Shown: in pieces, positions 1 through 9,638 of the stretch | Layout of the letters: the number at the start of each line of letters is the position of its first letter | How positions within the stretch are numbered: the stretch's first letter is position 1 | DNA from: Carboxylicivirga sp. | GTDB lineage: Bacteria; Bacteroidota; Bacteroidia; Bacteroidales; Marinilabiliaceae | Reading direction: 5' to 3' | Assembly (NCBI GenBank): GCA_025210475.1 | Contig: JAOARW010000094.1 | Location: 62,001-126,000, forward strand | DNA: 64,000 nt | The notes under the pieces: generated by a model | What the model was told of the DNA's origin: nothing | Database searches by the model: none | What the model saw: only the letters and a program-made list of their open reading frames with translations | Program-made: the position numbers and the translations under genes

Positions 1-2
1 AG

Positions 3-179
3 TATTTCTCCGATGAAGATCACCTGAAAGATTGGCTGGTAGCTGAAAAAGACGAGATGCAACTGGAAGAGTTCATCGGTCATCACATCCTTTCTTCAAA
101 AGACTTTTATGAATACCTGGAGAAAAATGGTGGCATGAACAAAATGAGAAAGTTAATGCAAGCTGAGCACCTTTATTAA
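3..179 (+). CDS. CoA-transferase subunit A, 3' end only
   Basis: Only the last 58 codons are in the window, in the frame starting at base 3 and ending at TAA 177-179. The tail reads as the C-terminus of a family I CoA-transferase alpha subunit: a pattern like FIGHHILSSKDFYEYLEKNG resembles the conserved end of GctA/AtoD-type subunits (inference from memory of the family). The next gene, 74 bases downstream on the same strand, is a matching beta subunit, which supports the call. Together they would move CoA onto acetoacetate produced by Kce. The start, signal and most of the protein lie outside the window, so exact substrate cannot be judged. Confidence 0.7.
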   Translation, partial: YFSDEDHLKDWLVAEKDEMQLEEFIGHHILSSKDFYEYLEKNGGMNKMRKLMQAEHLY

Positions 180-252
180 GAAGTGAGAGGTGAGTACAAA
201 GTAATGAGTAACAAAAAAAATTACTGACTACTGAATATTAAAAACTAAAGAC

Positions 253-1026
253 ATGGAAAATACATATAATCCAATGGAACTAATGATCACCGTTGCAGCC
301 CGTAACCTGGAAGATGGCGCAATGGTGGTGGTGGGCACGGGTGTTCCTGTTGCAGCAGCCATGCTGGCCCAAATGACCCAGTCACCCAATTTAACCATTA
401 TGTTTGAGGCGGGTGGTATTGCACCGCTTTTACCAACCATGCCTATTTCGGTAGGTGATTCGCGAACCACACATAAAGGACTAAAAGCAACCTCAATGGC
501 CGAGATTATGGAACTTTGCCAGGCGGGTGTTGTGGACTACTGTTTCTTAGGTGGTGCTCAAATTGATAAATACGGAAACCTCAACTCCACTTTAATTGGA
601 GATGATTATAATAAACCAAAAACACGATTCCCGGGCAGTGGTGGCGCCAATGACCTTGCTTCTCTATGTTGGAGAACCATGGTGGTTACTCCTCAAAACC
701 CAAAACGCTTCGCAAATAAAGTCGATTTCATCACCACTCCGGGATTTTTAGAAGGTGGTACTTCAAGGGTGGATGCCGGCCTGCCAGCCAATACAGGACC
801 TTATAAGGTGATTACCGATATTGGTGTTTACGGCTATCATCCCGAATCTAAAGCCATGATGCTGCTTTCGCTTCATCCGGGCAAGTCACTGGACGATGTA
901 AAAGCCAATGCAGAGTTCGATATCATCATTCCTGATAATTACGAAACAACGGTTGAACCAAGCGCTGAAGAACTAAAGATTCTGCGCGAGAAGGTAGACC
1001 CATCCGGTGTAATAATCGGACGCTGA
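253..1026 (+). CDS. CoA-transferase subunit B (acetoacetate/acyl-CoA type)
   Basis: This 257-residue protein looks like the beta subunit of a heteromeric family I CoA-transferase (GctB-like). Visible features are the glycine-rich GTGVPVAAAMLAQ segment near residues 29-41, the FEAGG segment whose Glu52 is at the place expected for the catalytic glutamate that forms the glutamyl-CoA thioester, and the GGAQIDKYGNLN loop typical of the family. It lies directly behind the alpha subunit and directly before kce. In lysine fermenters the enzyme activates the acetoacetate released by Kce, usually with butyryl-CoA or another acyl-CoA as CoA donor. That substrate choice is inferred from context; the sequence alone would also fit glutaconate or 3-oxoacid CoA-transferases. 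Confidence 0.82.
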   Translation: MENTYNPMELMITVAARNLEDGAMVVVGTGVPVAAAMLAQMTQSPNLTIMFEAGGIAPLLPTMPISVGDSRTTHKGLKATSMAEIMELCQAGVVDYCFLGGAQIDKYGNLNSTLIGDDYNKPKTRFPGSGGANDLASLCWRTMVVTPQNPKRFANKVDFITTPGFLEGGTSRVDAGLPANTGPYKVITDIGVYGYHPESKAMMLLSLHPGKSLDDVKANAEFDIIIPDNYETTVEPSAEELKILREKVDPSGVIIGR

Positions 1027-1081
1027 TCATCCCTTCTTCACCCTTTAAACCTTTAAATCAACAACTAAAAAATCAAGAAAA

Positions 1082-1909
1082 ATGAGAAAGATGATAATTA
1101 CCTGTGCAGTGTGTGGAGCCGAAACAACACGTGAGCACAATCCGAATTTACCATTAACCCCCCTTGAAATAGCCGATGCCACTTACGATGCCTATAAAGC
1201 AGGTGCTTCGATTGTGCATTTACATGTGCGCGACGAGAATGGCGGTCCAACACAAGATCCGGAAGTATTTAAAGAAGCCATACGCCTGATTCGCGAGCGT
1301 TGTGACATTGTGATTGAAATTACAACCGGCGGTGCCGTGGGCATGACCGATGATGAGCGCGTAGCTGTTATCGAAGAGCTACAACCTGAAATGGCTTCAT
1401 TGGATTGTGGTACTGTGAATTTTGGCGATGAGTACATCGTAAACACCTTGCCAACCATGCGTCGTTTCGCCAGGGAAATGAACAAATACAACGTTCGTCC
1501 AACACTGGAGTGCTTTGACATTTCGCATGTGGCTGCTGCTGATATATTAATTAAGGAAGGCCTGTTAAAACCTCCTTATCACTATGGTTTTGTAATGAAC
1601 GTGCCAGCTGCCATTCCTTATGATATCGAATTATTAAACCTATTGGTTAGCCGCATTCCTGAAGGAGCTTTCTGGACGGTAATGGGTGTCGGTCGTGCTT
1701 GTGTACCGGCTCACTACGGTGCTTATGCCATTGGCAACGGTTTTATCCGCGTAGGTTTTGAAGACAATGTTTACTACGAAAAAGGTGTATTGGCCGATAG
1801 CAATGCGCAGTTGGTAGAGCGTACAGCTAAGTTGTCGCGCGATGCCGGTTACGAAATTGCAACGCCTGCCGATGTGCGCGAAATGTTGCAACTCAAAGGA
1901 ATTAAGTAA
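1082..1909 (+). CDS. kce: 3-keto-5-aminohexanoate cleavage enzyme
   Basis: The 275-residue product matches the BKACE/Kce family in length and motifs. Kce condenses 5-amino-3-oxohexanoate with acetyl-CoA and splits it into acetoacetate and L-3-aminobutyryl-CoA. The zinc ligands of the family are visible as H46 and H48 in HLHVRD, and a third acidic ligand is expected in the RVGFEDN segment (E227). The TIM-barrel phosphate/carboxylate loop segment TTGGAVGMTDDER follows. BKACE proteins act on many beta-keto acids, but the flanking kdd and kam genes make the lysine route the clear assignment. A strong hairpin with a T-run follows the stop codon, although the pathway continues downstream. Confidence 0.95.
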   Translation: MRKMIITCAVCGAETTREHNPNLPLTPLEIADATYDAYKAGASIVHLHVRDENGGPTQDPEVFKEAIRLIRERCDIVIEITTGGAVGMTDDERVAVIEELQPEMASLDCGTVNFGDEYIVNTLPTMRRFAREMNKYNVRPTLECFDISHVAAADILIKEGLLKPPYHYGFVMNVPAAIPYDIELLNLLVSRIPEGAFWTVMGVGRACVPAHYGAYAIGNGFIRVGFEDNVYYEKGVLADSNAQLVERTAKLSRDAGYEIATPADVREMLQLKGIK

Positions 1910-1915
1910 TTAAAT

Positions 1916-1952
1916 AAGCCATCAGCTGACAGCTATTAGCTGATGGCTTTTT
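1916..1952 (+). terminator. Hairpin with T-run between kce and kdd
   Basis: A perfect 12-bp stem (AAGCCATCAGCT at 1916-1927 with AGCTGATGGCTT at 1938-1949), a 10-base loop and a short T-run. It looks like a rho-independent terminator inside the lysine locus, only 15 bases before the kdd start, so it may lower readthrough into kdd and kamA. Confidence 0.7.
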
Positions 1953-1966
1953 ATCGATAGATAAAA

Positions 1967-3007
1967 ATGAAGACAGGTAATAAATACGGGACACATCGTG
2001 TCATTGAGCCGCAGGGAGTATTGCCACAGCCGGCAACGAAGGTGGATAACAACATGGATCAGATCTTTGACAATGAGATACTGATTGATGTGGATGTGCT
2101 GAACATTGACTCGGCCAGCTTTACACAGATTAAAGAACAGGCGAAGGGAAACACGGAAGAAATCAAATCCATCATATTGGATATTGTTGGCAAGCAGGGT
2201 AAGATGAAAAACCCGGTAACCGGCTCGGGCGGAATGCTAATTGGCTCCATCGAAAAGGTGGGTGATGCCTTAAAAGGTAAAATTGACCTCAACGAAGGCG
2301 ATCGCATTGCCACTTTGGTTTCATTATCCTTAACCCCCCTTCACATCGAAGAAATCATCGATATCAAACCCGATATCGACCAGGTTAAAATCAAAGGTAA
2401 AGCCATCTTGTTTGAAAGCGGCATCTATGCCAAATTACCCAATGACCTGTCTGAAACTTTGTCGCTGGCCGTATTGGATGTATGTGGTGCTCCGGCTCAG
2501 ACAGAGCGCCTGGTAAAAGAAGGCGACACCGTGGTTGTGCTGGGAGCCGGTGGTAAATCAGGTATCCTTTGTTGCGCTGTTGCCAAAGCAATGGTTGGTG
2601 ACAACGGCTTGGTGATTGGCGCAGATTATTCAGACGAAAACATCGAACGACTTAAGCAGGTTGGAGTGTGCCATCATGCCATTAAACTCAATGCCACGGA
2701 TGCTCTTCAGTGCTATGAAACCATTGATGAGCTCACCAAAAGCCAGATGGCCGATGTGGTGATCAATAATGTCAACATTCCGAATACCGAAATGGGTACC
2801 ATCCTGATGTGCAAAGACCGTGGTACGGTTTATTTCTTCAGCATGGCAACATCTTTTACCAAAGCAGCCCTCGGAGCTGAAGGCGTAGGTAAAGATGTGG
2901 ATATGCTCATCGGAAACGGATACGCCATCGGACATGCCGATATGGCGATTGATATCCTGCGAAAGAATGAGAAAATAAGAAAGTTATACGAAGAGTTGTA
3001 TACCTAG
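1967..3007 (+). CDS. kdd: L-erythro-3,5-diaminohexanoate dehydrogenase
   Basis: The 346-residue protein oxidises and deaminates 3,5-diaminohexanoate to 5-amino-3-oxohexanoate with NAD(P). A dinucleotide-binding motif VVLGAGGKSG is visible around residues 190-200, followed by a Rossmann-like beta-alpha pattern with GADYSDENIERL. Length, motif and position between kce and kamA fit Kdd, which has little similarity to other dehydrogenases beyond the cofactor fold. The start at 1967 is just downstream of a terminator-like hairpin, so expression could depend on readthrough or on a promoter within that short gap. No damage is seen in the reading frame. Confidence 0.93.
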   Translation: MKTGNKYGTHRVIEPQGVLPQPATKVDNNMDQIFDNEILIDVDVLNIDSASFTQIKEQAKGNTEEIKSIILDIVGKQGKMKNPVTGSGGMLIGSIEKVGDALKGKIDLNEGDRIATLVSLSLTPLHIEEIIDIKPDIDQVKIKGKAILFESGIYAKLPNDLSETLSLAVLDVCGAPAQTERLVKEGDTVVVLGAGGKSGILCCAVAKAMVGDNGLVIGADYSDENIERLKQVGVCHHAIKLNATDALQCYETIDELTKSQMADVVINNVNIPNTEMGTILMCKDRGTVYFFSMATSFTKAALGAEGVGKDVDMLIGNGYAIGHADMAIDILRKNEKIRKLYEELYT

Positions 3008-3129
3008 AAGAAGACAGAAGACGGAAGTAGGGAACCTGAAGGTATATCAATGGTTTAAGCAAACCATCAAATAAATAGCAAAGCCATAAGCTGGCAGCTA
3101 ATAGCTTTAAAAAATAAAAATCTACATAA

Positions 3130-4413
3130 ATGAAACGACAATTTTCAAACGTTGATTATAAAAGCATTCCACTGTTTAAGGATGTAAGCGAGGAGGATTG
3201 GAATAACTGGAAGTGGCAAATGCGCAATGCCATACGCGACATTCCCAGTTTACAAAAAGTATTGCCGTTGAGTGAAGAAGAACAAGAGCATCTTTCAAAT
3301 ACATTAAAGAAGTTTAAGATGGCCATTACGCCTTATTACGCTGCTTTAATGAGCAAGGACGATGTGAACTGTCCGGTACGCAAGCTGGCAGTACCGGAGC
3401 TTAACGAACTGCACATTGCCGAATCGGATTTAAGCGATCCACTTCACGAAGATGTTGACTCACCGGTTCCGGGATTAACGCACCGTTACCCCGATCGCGC
3501 ACTTCTGTTGGTAACCCACGAATGTTCCATGTACTGTCGCCATTGTACCCGCCGACGCATTGTGGGCGAAACCGATGAAGACATGGCACGTGGTCATCTG
3601 GAGCAGGCTTTTGAATACATTGCTAAAACACCGGAAATCAGAGATGTGGTTATCTCAGGTGGCGATCCTTTGATCTTAAGCGATAATCGCCTTGATTACA
3701 TTTTGAGCGAGTTACGCAAGATCGACCACGTGGAGGTGATCCGCATCGGAAGCCGCATGCCGGTAGTATTACCGCAGCGCATTACCGATGATTTGTGCAA
3801 CATCATTAAAAAGCACCACCCGGTGTATGTCAATACGCACTTTAATCATCCGAAAGAAGTAACTGAAGAAGCACGACAGGCCTGTGAAAAATTAGCCAAC
3901 TCGGGCGTTCAAATGGGTAACCAGTCGGTGCTGTTAAAAGGCGTAAACGATTGCTCCAACATCATGAAGGCCTTGATGCACGACCTGTTGCGCATCCGTG
4001 TGAAGCCATATTATATCTATCAGTGTGACCTGTCAGAAGGCATCTCTCACTTCCGAACAACCATCTCCAAGGGAATCGAAATCATCGAGAACCTGCGCGG
4101 ACATACATCCGGCATGGCTGTACCAACCTTTGTGGTGGACGCTCCAGGTGGTGGCGGAAAAATTCCGGTGATGCCTGATTACCTGATTTCACAAACCGAA
4201 AAGCGCGTGGTATTACGTAATTACGAAGGTATGATTACCAGCTATACGCAGCCATCAGATTACCAGGGACACGACAAGGACGATTGCAGCTTTTGCAACA
4301 ACGATTCGTTGATTGCCAAAGATGGCGTTGCCAAATTACTGAATGAAGGCGGCACCATTCGCCCGCAATCCATGCGACGTGAGATACGAACTAATGGGAA
4401 TGGGAAACATTAG
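3130..4413 (+). CDS. kamA: Lysine 2,3-aminomutase (radical SAM, PLP)
   Basis: The 427-residue enzyme converts L-lysine to L-beta-lysine, the first step of the pathway. The radical SAM cluster motif is visible as C132, C136 and C139 (CSMYCRHC), followed by the arginine-rich CTRRRIVG segment. The PLP lysine of the family sits in PGGGGKIP as K344. A C-terminal pair CSFC near residue 390 fits the zinc-binding cysteines known from clostridial KamA. Length is normal (about 416 in the clostridial enzyme). Paralogues in this family include EpmB and glutamate 2,3-aminomutase, but the flanking kdd and kamDE genes settle the function. Confidence 0.97.
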   Translation: MKRQFSNVDYKSIPLFKDVSEEDWNNWKWQMRNAIRDIPSLQKVLPLSEEEQEHLSNTLKKFKMAITPYYAALMSKDDVNCPVRKLAVPELNELHIAESDLSDPLHEDVDSPVPGLTHRYPDRALLLVTHECSMYCRHCTRRRIVGETDEDMARGHLEQAFEYIAKTPEIRDVVISGGDPLILSDNRLDYILSELRKIDHVEVIRIGSRMPVVLPQRITDDLCNIIKKHHPVYVNTHFNHPKEVTEEARQACEKLANSGVQMGNQSVLLKGVNDCSNIMKALMHDLLRIRVKPYYIYQCDLSEGISHFRTTISKGIEIIENLRGHTSGMAVPTFVVDAPGGGGKIPVMPDYLISQTEKRVVLRNYEGMITSYTQPSDYQGHDKDDCSFCNNDSLIAKDGVAKLLNEGGTIRPQSMRREIRTNGNGKH

Positions 4414-4431
4414 CAAGGAAAATAGCTACTG

Positions 4432-4468
4432 GAGACTAGAAGTTAGCTTAAAGCTAGTTTCTAATCTC
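4432..4468. repeat. Imperfect hairpin between kamA and kamB
   Basis: An inverted repeat with paired blocks GAGA/TCTC, AGAA/TTCT and TAGCTT/AAGCTA separated by symmetrical two-base mismatches. There is no T-run, so it is more likely an mRNA processing or stability hairpin than a terminator. Confidence 0.5.
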
Positions 4469-4489
4469 TAGCCTCTGGGAGCTTAATGA

Positions 4490-5353
4490 ATGGACACAAC
4501 TAACACAACATATCGTTTCATTAATACCACCACTTTTGTGATGGGGAATCGCAAAAATGCAGGTAAAACCACTTTTATGAATTGGGCACTGAACCAAATC
4601 AGGGAGGTTGAATCGCCTGCTTTTGCGACAATTGGTATTGATGGCGAGCGTCATGATCAGATCGATGGCCGCACAAAGCCAATGATCCATACTCAGGAAG
4701 GCGACGCCATTGTAACGAGTTATCCCATGTTGAAAAAGAGCAATGGGCAATTTCGAATCGAAAAGGCATTTCCCATTAAAACACCGCTGGGACAGCTGGT
4801 GGCAGCCACCACACTAAGAAGTGGAAACATTGAGTTAGTTGGTCCGGAGCACAACCAGCAACTTCAGCAGGTCAGCGACTATCTGATTAAGGAGTTGAAC
4901 TATCGCTCCATATTGATTGATGGTGCAGCCAGTCGTTTAACGCCGGTGAATGCCATTGCCAACAGCGGCTTTTATTACGTGCTCAACATCGACCGGCGCA
5001 ACCTGAAAAAAGCCTTGGAACAAATGCAGTTATTGTCCTTCGTTGCAAATCTGGATTCAGTTAAAGCAGACGATGATGCGTTTTTTCTGGAAGGCGCCCT
5101 GACGGCCGGTAAAATCAATCACTTGCCAATGGATGGCCGATGTCTGGTGATTAAAGACCTGACCTCCGTTTTTCTTAGCTACGAACAGATGAAGAAGCTA
5201 AATAACCAGATGAGGCTTAAGGTTAAAAATGTACTGAATCTTAAGGGATTCGTTAGCATACTCAAGGACATTCAACAAGCCGATTTTGAACGAGTGCTTC
5301 AAAACAAAGGCATCACAACCCCAATGATTTATAATCCATATGTGCATCAATAA
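4490..5353 (+). CDS. kamB: Lysine 5,6-aminomutase reactivase subunit KamB
   Basis: The 287-residue protein has a P-loop near its N-terminus (GNRKNAGKTT, K26) and no membrane segment. It sits between kamA and the MutS-like kamC, with which it overlaps by 14 bases, implying translational coupling. This gene order is the one known from lysine-fermenting Fusobacteria, Clostridia and Porphyromonas, where the pair has been named KamB and KamC and, as far as I recall, shown to reactivate lysine 5,6-aminomutase after its adenosylcobalamin is inactivated. The family name is from recall, the P-loop and coupling are seen directly. The nucleotide-binding call is firm, the exact mechanism is not. Confidence 0.8.
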   Translation: MDTTNTTYRFINTTTFVMGNRKNAGKTTFMNWALNQIREVESPAFATIGIDGERHDQIDGRTKPMIHTQEGDAIVTSYPMLKKSNGQFRIEKAFPIKTPLGQLVAATTLRSGNIELVGPEHNQQLQQVSDYLIKELNYRSILIDGAASRLTPVNAIANSGFYYVLNIDRRNLKKALEQMQLLSFVANLDSVKADDDAFFLEGALTAGKINHLPMDGRCLVIKDLTSVFLSYEQMKKLNNQMRLKVKNVLNLKGFVSILKDIQQADFERVLQNKGITTPMIYNPYVHQ

Positions 5354-6935
5354 AGTCATAGAGTTTACTGATTTCATGAGCTTTTACAAGAAGTATAAGC
5401 CCCTGACGCCTTATGGAGTTGATCACAAAAACGCCCTGCCATTTTACACACAGGCAAATGATCTGGATAACCTGCATGAGAAAACGGACTTACTGATCGA
5501 TCTGCTTAAAGCCGACGAGCACCAGGCGCTTAAAGTGGAACATCACCTGAGCCGCATCGATCGTCTAAATTCATTGGATAAAAGCGAATTTGATTCCGTT
5601 GATCTTCACCTGGTTAAAAAATTCCTGATTCACCACCGCGCCATTGTTCAAATATTGGCTAAAAAACACGCGGAAGCATTCGGTCTGCAATATAATGCGC
5701 AGGTGCTTTTGTCTGCATTAATGCCGGAGCAGGACAGCAGTGAATCCTTTTACCTGTCCTCTGCCTTTGATGAAAAGCTGCAGCAAACACGCCGGGCCAT
5801 CATCGAGCTGGACACCCGCTTAAAGGCCATCCGTGAAAACACCCTGGAGAACATCCAAAGCAAATACCAGCTGCAGTTCTCGGGACGCGAGTTTGTGCTG
5901 GTGAACAAGCAACGAAGCGAATTACTGGAAGCCAAAGAGCTGAACACTGAGTTTTACGATGCTCATCTGATCAAAATTAAACCGGCCTTTGGAAAAGAGT
6001 ATTTAGATACACTGCAAGAGAAAGAAGAGCTGCTGATCAGGGAGTCGGAGATTGAGAAAAGCATTCTCATCCGATTAAGCCTGACTATTCAGCAGCATAA
6101 AAACGAATTAATCAAGGCCGCTAATGCCATCTGTTTATTGGATACCTGCCTGGCCAAAGCGAGGTTAGCCCTTCAGCTTGATATGAGCAAACCCAATTAC
6201 AAGGCCACAAACATGAAGGTTAAAAATGGTATCTACTACCCGCTTCGGGAAAAGCATGCGGCTAAAAACCTCGACTACACACCATTAAACGCATCATTCG
6301 ACAGTAATACCATATTATTGTCGGGCTCAAATATGGGTGGCAAGACTGTGCTTTTTAAAACCCTGGCATTCTTGCAATTGTTAACGCAAAGCGGATTCAG
6401 GATTCCGGCTACTGAATTTCATACCAGGGTTTATTCTGCCATCCATATTTTGGGCACTTCTCCTAATAATGGGATTGAAGGACTCAGCTCCTTCGGTCAG
6501 GAAATACATCAACTAACAACAGCTTTTGAAAGCCAGGAATCGCGACTGATTTTTGTGGATGAGCTGGCCAAAACAACCAATGCCACCGAAGCCAAAGCCA
6601 TCCTGGTGGCGGCACTCAAACACACGGTGGACAAAGCCGAAATGAGTGGTTTCTTTTCAACACATTTTGTAAAAGTGCCCGATATAGAAGGTGTTTCCAA
6701 ATACCAGATGAAAGGCCTTAACAAGCAAGCTTTTGAACAACACTGTGCGCAACAAAGCGAAGATATAAATGAAAAAATTCGCCTCATCAATGCTTTTATG
6801 CAATACGAGGTGATAGCCGATAAGGACCAAGCCCAATCAAACGACGCTCTGACCATTGCCGGATTATTAGGCCTGCAGTCGGAGATACTAAACTATGCAA
6901 AGGACTACCTGGAAAGACAAAAAAAGGCTAAATGA
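5340..6935 (+). CDS. kamC: MutS-related ATPase KamC, lysine 5,6-aminomutase reactivase
   Basis: The 531-residue protein has the ATPase core of the MutS family at its C-terminal half: Walker A GSNMGGKT around residues 330-337 and a Walker B segment LIFVDELAKTTNATEA. The N-terminal half is helical, with a lever/clamp-like region, and lacks a mismatch-recognition domain and a Smr domain. This argues against a role in DNA repair. It overlaps kamB by 14 bases and ends 1 base before kamD, so the protein is made together with the B12 enzyme it is thought to repair. A second Met 12 codons downstream (MSFYKKYKPL) is a possible alternative start. Confidence 0.82.
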   Translation: MCINKVIEFTDFMSFYKKYKPLTPYGVDHKNALPFYTQANDLDNLHEKTDLLIDLLKADEHQALKVEHHLSRIDRLNSLDKSEFDSVDLHLVKKFLIHHRAIVQILAKKHAEAFGLQYNAQVLLSALMPEQDSSESFYLSSAFDEKLQQTRRAIIELDTRLKAIRENTLENIQSKYQLQFSGREFVLVNKQRSELLEAKELNTEFYDAHLIKIKPAFGKEYLDTLQEKEELLIRESEIEKSILIRLSLTIQQHKNELIKAANAICLLDTCLAKARLALQLDMSKPNYKATNMKVKNGIYYPLREKHAAKNLDYTPLNASFDSNTILLSGSNMGGKTVLFKTLAFLQLLTQSGFRIPATEFHTRVYSAIHILGTSPNNGIEGLSSFGQEIHQLTTAFESQESRLIFVDELAKTTNATEAKAILVAALKHTVDKAEMSGFFSTHFVKVPDIEGVSKYQMKGLNKQAFEQHCAQQSEDINEKIRLINAFMQYEVIADKDQAQSNDALTIAGLLGLQSEILNYAKDYLERQKKAK

Positions 6936-6936
6936 T

Positions 6937-8499
6937 ATGACAGCATCAAAACTAAATCTGGATAAAAACAAAATAAGCAGGGCACGGGAGCTCTCCAAAG
7001 AGATTACCCGACCAGTGAACGAGTACATCGAAAAGCACACCACGGTGGCCATTGAGCGGGCAACCTTGCGCATGCTGGGCGCCGACGGTGTAACGGCCGA
7101 CGATGTACCGGTGCCCAATGCCATTGTAAATGCGCTGGGCGATAATATACAATACGGTGCCTCGCTGTACTATGTGAATGCGATGATTCGCAAAAACCTG
7201 AGCGTGGAGCAACTGAATGAGGAAATTGCCAATGGTTTGGATATATCCACCCTTGAATTAACCGACAGGCAGCTGATTCAAGAGAAAGCTGATGAGCTGG
7301 TGGCCGGTTTTGGCCATCGGGTAAAAGGCAATGTGGCCTATCGTAATTCAAAGATTACCGAGTATAAAGAGAAGGAAAATGCCCCTCTCCTCTACCTCAT
7401 CGTGGCAACGGGTAATATCTACGAAGATGTCAACCAGGCACAGGCAGCAGCCCGTCAGGGAGCCGATATTATTGCGGTGATCCGTACCACCGGACAAAGC
7501 CTTTTGGATTTTGTTCCTTACGGCGCCACCACCGAAGGATTTGGCGGCACCTACGCCACCCAGGAGAATTTTAAGATTATGCGTAAGGCACTGGATGAAG
7601 TCGGCAATGAAGTCGGTAAATACATTCGCCTGGTCAACTATTGTTCAGGCCTGTGCATGCCAGAGATTGCAGCCATGGGAGCCATCGAGCGACTGGATAT
7701 GATGCTGAACGACTCCATGTACGGGGTGCTGTTTCGCGACATTAACATGTACCGCACCTTTGTGGATCAGAAATTCTCGCGCATGATCAATGCCTTTGCC
7801 GAAATCGTGATTAACTCGGGCGAAGACAATTACCTGACCACGTCGGATGCCTACGAAAAAGCATTTACCGTAACGGCCTCCCAGTTTATCAATGAGCAGT
7901 TTGCCTACGATTCGGGATTACCCGCCAAACTAATGGGTCTGGGACATGCCTTTGAGATGAACCCGGAAATTGAAAACGGCTTTTTATACGAGATGGCACA
8001 GGCACAAATGGCCCGCGAAATATTCCCCGAAGCACCTTTGAAATACATGCCTCCGACCAAGTACATGACCGGCGATGTGTTTAAAGGCTACATCATGAAT
8101 GCCATGTTTAATTTCATTGCCAAGTCGACCAACCAGGGTATTCTGCTGCTGGGTATGCTTACCGAAGCCATCCACACGCCATTTATGCAGGACCGCTTCC
8201 TGGCCGTTGAAAATGCGCGCTACATCCTGAATAACACCAAGGATTTTGCCAACGACATCGAGTTTAAAAAAGGCGGCATCATGCAAACACGCGCCCAGAG
8301 CGTATTGGATGAAACCATTGAATTTATGGAGCAGATTAACGACAAAGGCCTGTTTGATTCCATTGAGCAGAAGCTATTTGCCGAAGTAAGCCGACCCAAG
8401 CATGGTGGAAAAGGTTTTGACGGGGTGAAAGAAAAAGCAGCCGACTACTTTAACCCGGTTTACGATTATTTGGAAGTTGAACTAGGATTAAAAAAGTAA
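6937..8499 (+). CDS. kamD: Lysine 5,6-aminomutase alpha subunit
   Basis: The start at 6937 (MTASKLNLDK) is preferred over an in-frame ATG 42 bases upstream because that one lies inside kamC; the chosen start follows the kamC stop by one base. The 520-residue product is the normal length for the large, TIM-barrel subunit that holds the substrate-PLP complex and moves the epsilon amino group of beta-lysine to carbon 5. Motif-like stretches include TTGQSLLDFVPYGATTEGFGG and NYCSGLCMPEIAAMGAIERLD. KamE follows after four bases. The subunit needs KamE for cobalamin and for the PLP lysine. Confidence 0.95.
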   Translation: MTASKLNLDKNKISRARELSKEITRPVNEYIEKHTTVAIERATLRMLGADGVTADDVPVPNAIVNALGDNIQYGASLYYVNAMIRKNLSVEQLNEEIANGLDISTLELTDRQLIQEKADELVAGFGHRVKGNVAYRNSKITEYKEKENAPLLYLIVATGNIYEDVNQAQAAARQGADIIAVIRTTGQSLLDFVPYGATTEGFGGTYATQENFKIMRKALDEVGNEVGKYIRLVNYCSGLCMPEIAAMGAIERLDMMLNDSMYGVLFRDINMYRTFVDQKFSRMINAFAEIVINSGEDNYLTTSDAYEKAFTVTASQFINEQFAYDSGLPAKLMGLGHAFEMNPEIENGFLYEMAQAQMAREIFPEAPLKYMPPTKYMTGDVFKGYIMNAMFNFIAKSTNQGILLLGMLTEAIHTPFMQDRFLAVENARYILNNTKDFANDIEFKKGGIMQTRAQSVLDETIEFMEQINDKGLFDSIEQKLFAEVSRPKHGGKGFDGVKEKAADYFNPVYDYLEVELGLKK

Positions 8500-8503
8500 G
8501 GAA

Positions 8504-9238
8504 ATGGATAACATGATACGTCCCTATGGAGATACAATGAACGATGGTGCTGTGCAGCTTTCGTTCACCCTGCCTGTTCCGCATTCGGCCAAAGCCGACG
8601 AAGCAGCCAAACAATATGCACACAAACTGGGTTTCGAAGAAGTGGAAGTGGTACACTCCAATCCACTATCGGAGAACTTTTCCTTTTTTGTGGTTTACGG
8701 AAAGTCGCAGCAACAGCTCGATTACGATAAGATTGAGGTAGAAGCGGTTGAAAAATCAATGGACTTTTATGAAGTAAACAACTACATTAAGGAACATATC
8801 AAACGAAAAGTTGTGGTGGTAGGTGCCTGCACCGGAACCGATGCCCATACCGTTGGTATCGACGCCATTATGAACATGAAAGGTTTTGACCAGCACTACG
8901 GTCTTGAGCGCTATCCCATGATGGAAGCCTACAACCTGGGTGCGCAGGTTCCCAACGAGGAACTGATTAAAAAAGCCGTTGAGCTCAATGCCGACGCCAT
9001 ATTGGTTTCGCAGGTAGTAACACAAAAAGAGGTGCATATCCAGAACATGACCGACCTGGTGGAATTGCTCGAAGCCGAAGGATTACGCTCCAAATTGATT
9101 GTGTGTGCCGGCGGTCCGCGCATTAGCAATAAACTGGCACTGGAACTGGGTTACGATGTAGGCTTTGGCCGTGGCACCTACCCCGAGAATGTGGCTTCGT
9201 TTATTGTGGAGAAAATGGTGGAGAGAAGAGCTGAGTAG
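8504..9238 (+). CDS. kamE: Lysine 5,6-aminomutase beta subunit (B12-binding)
   Basis: The 244-residue protein carries the base-off cobalamin motif DxHxxG as D113, H115 and G118 (TDAHTVGID). K126 lies eleven residues after the cobalamin histidine, the same spacing as the PLP-binding lysine of the clostridial enzyme, so both cofactors can be placed. An N-terminal dimerisation segment precedes the Rossmann-like domain, and the end contains GGPRISNKLALELGYDVGFG, typical of B12 domains. It forms the active enzyme with KamD, encoded four bases upstream. A 400-base repetitive gap then separates it from atoB. Confidence 0.95.
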   Translation: MDNMIRPYGDTMNDGAVQLSFTLPVPHSAKADEAAKQYAHKLGFEEVEVVHSNPLSENFSFFVVYGKSQQQLDYDKIEVEAVEKSMDFYEVNNYIKEHIKRKVVVVGACTGTDAHTVGIDAIMNMKGFDQHYGLERYPMMEAYNLGAQVPNEELIKKAVELNADAILVSQVVTQKEVHIQNMTDLVELLEAEGLRSKLIVCAGGPRISNKLALELGYDVGFGRGTYPENVASFIVEKMVERRAE

Positions 9239-9288
9239 TGCGCAGTGCATTGTGCACAGTGTAAAACAATAAGCAATAATAAACCAGG

Positions 9289-9623
<335 letters not shown>

Positions 9624-9638
9624 AAATAAAAAAACATC

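Noticed and set aside
5340-6935. MutS2-type DNA repair protein
   Set aside because: No Smr or mismatch domain, and it lies translationally coupled inside the lysine aminomutase genes, which fits KamC.
6895-6936. Upstream start for kamD
   Set aside because: It overlaps the end of kamC; the ATG at 6937 gives the family length and follows the kamC stop by one base.
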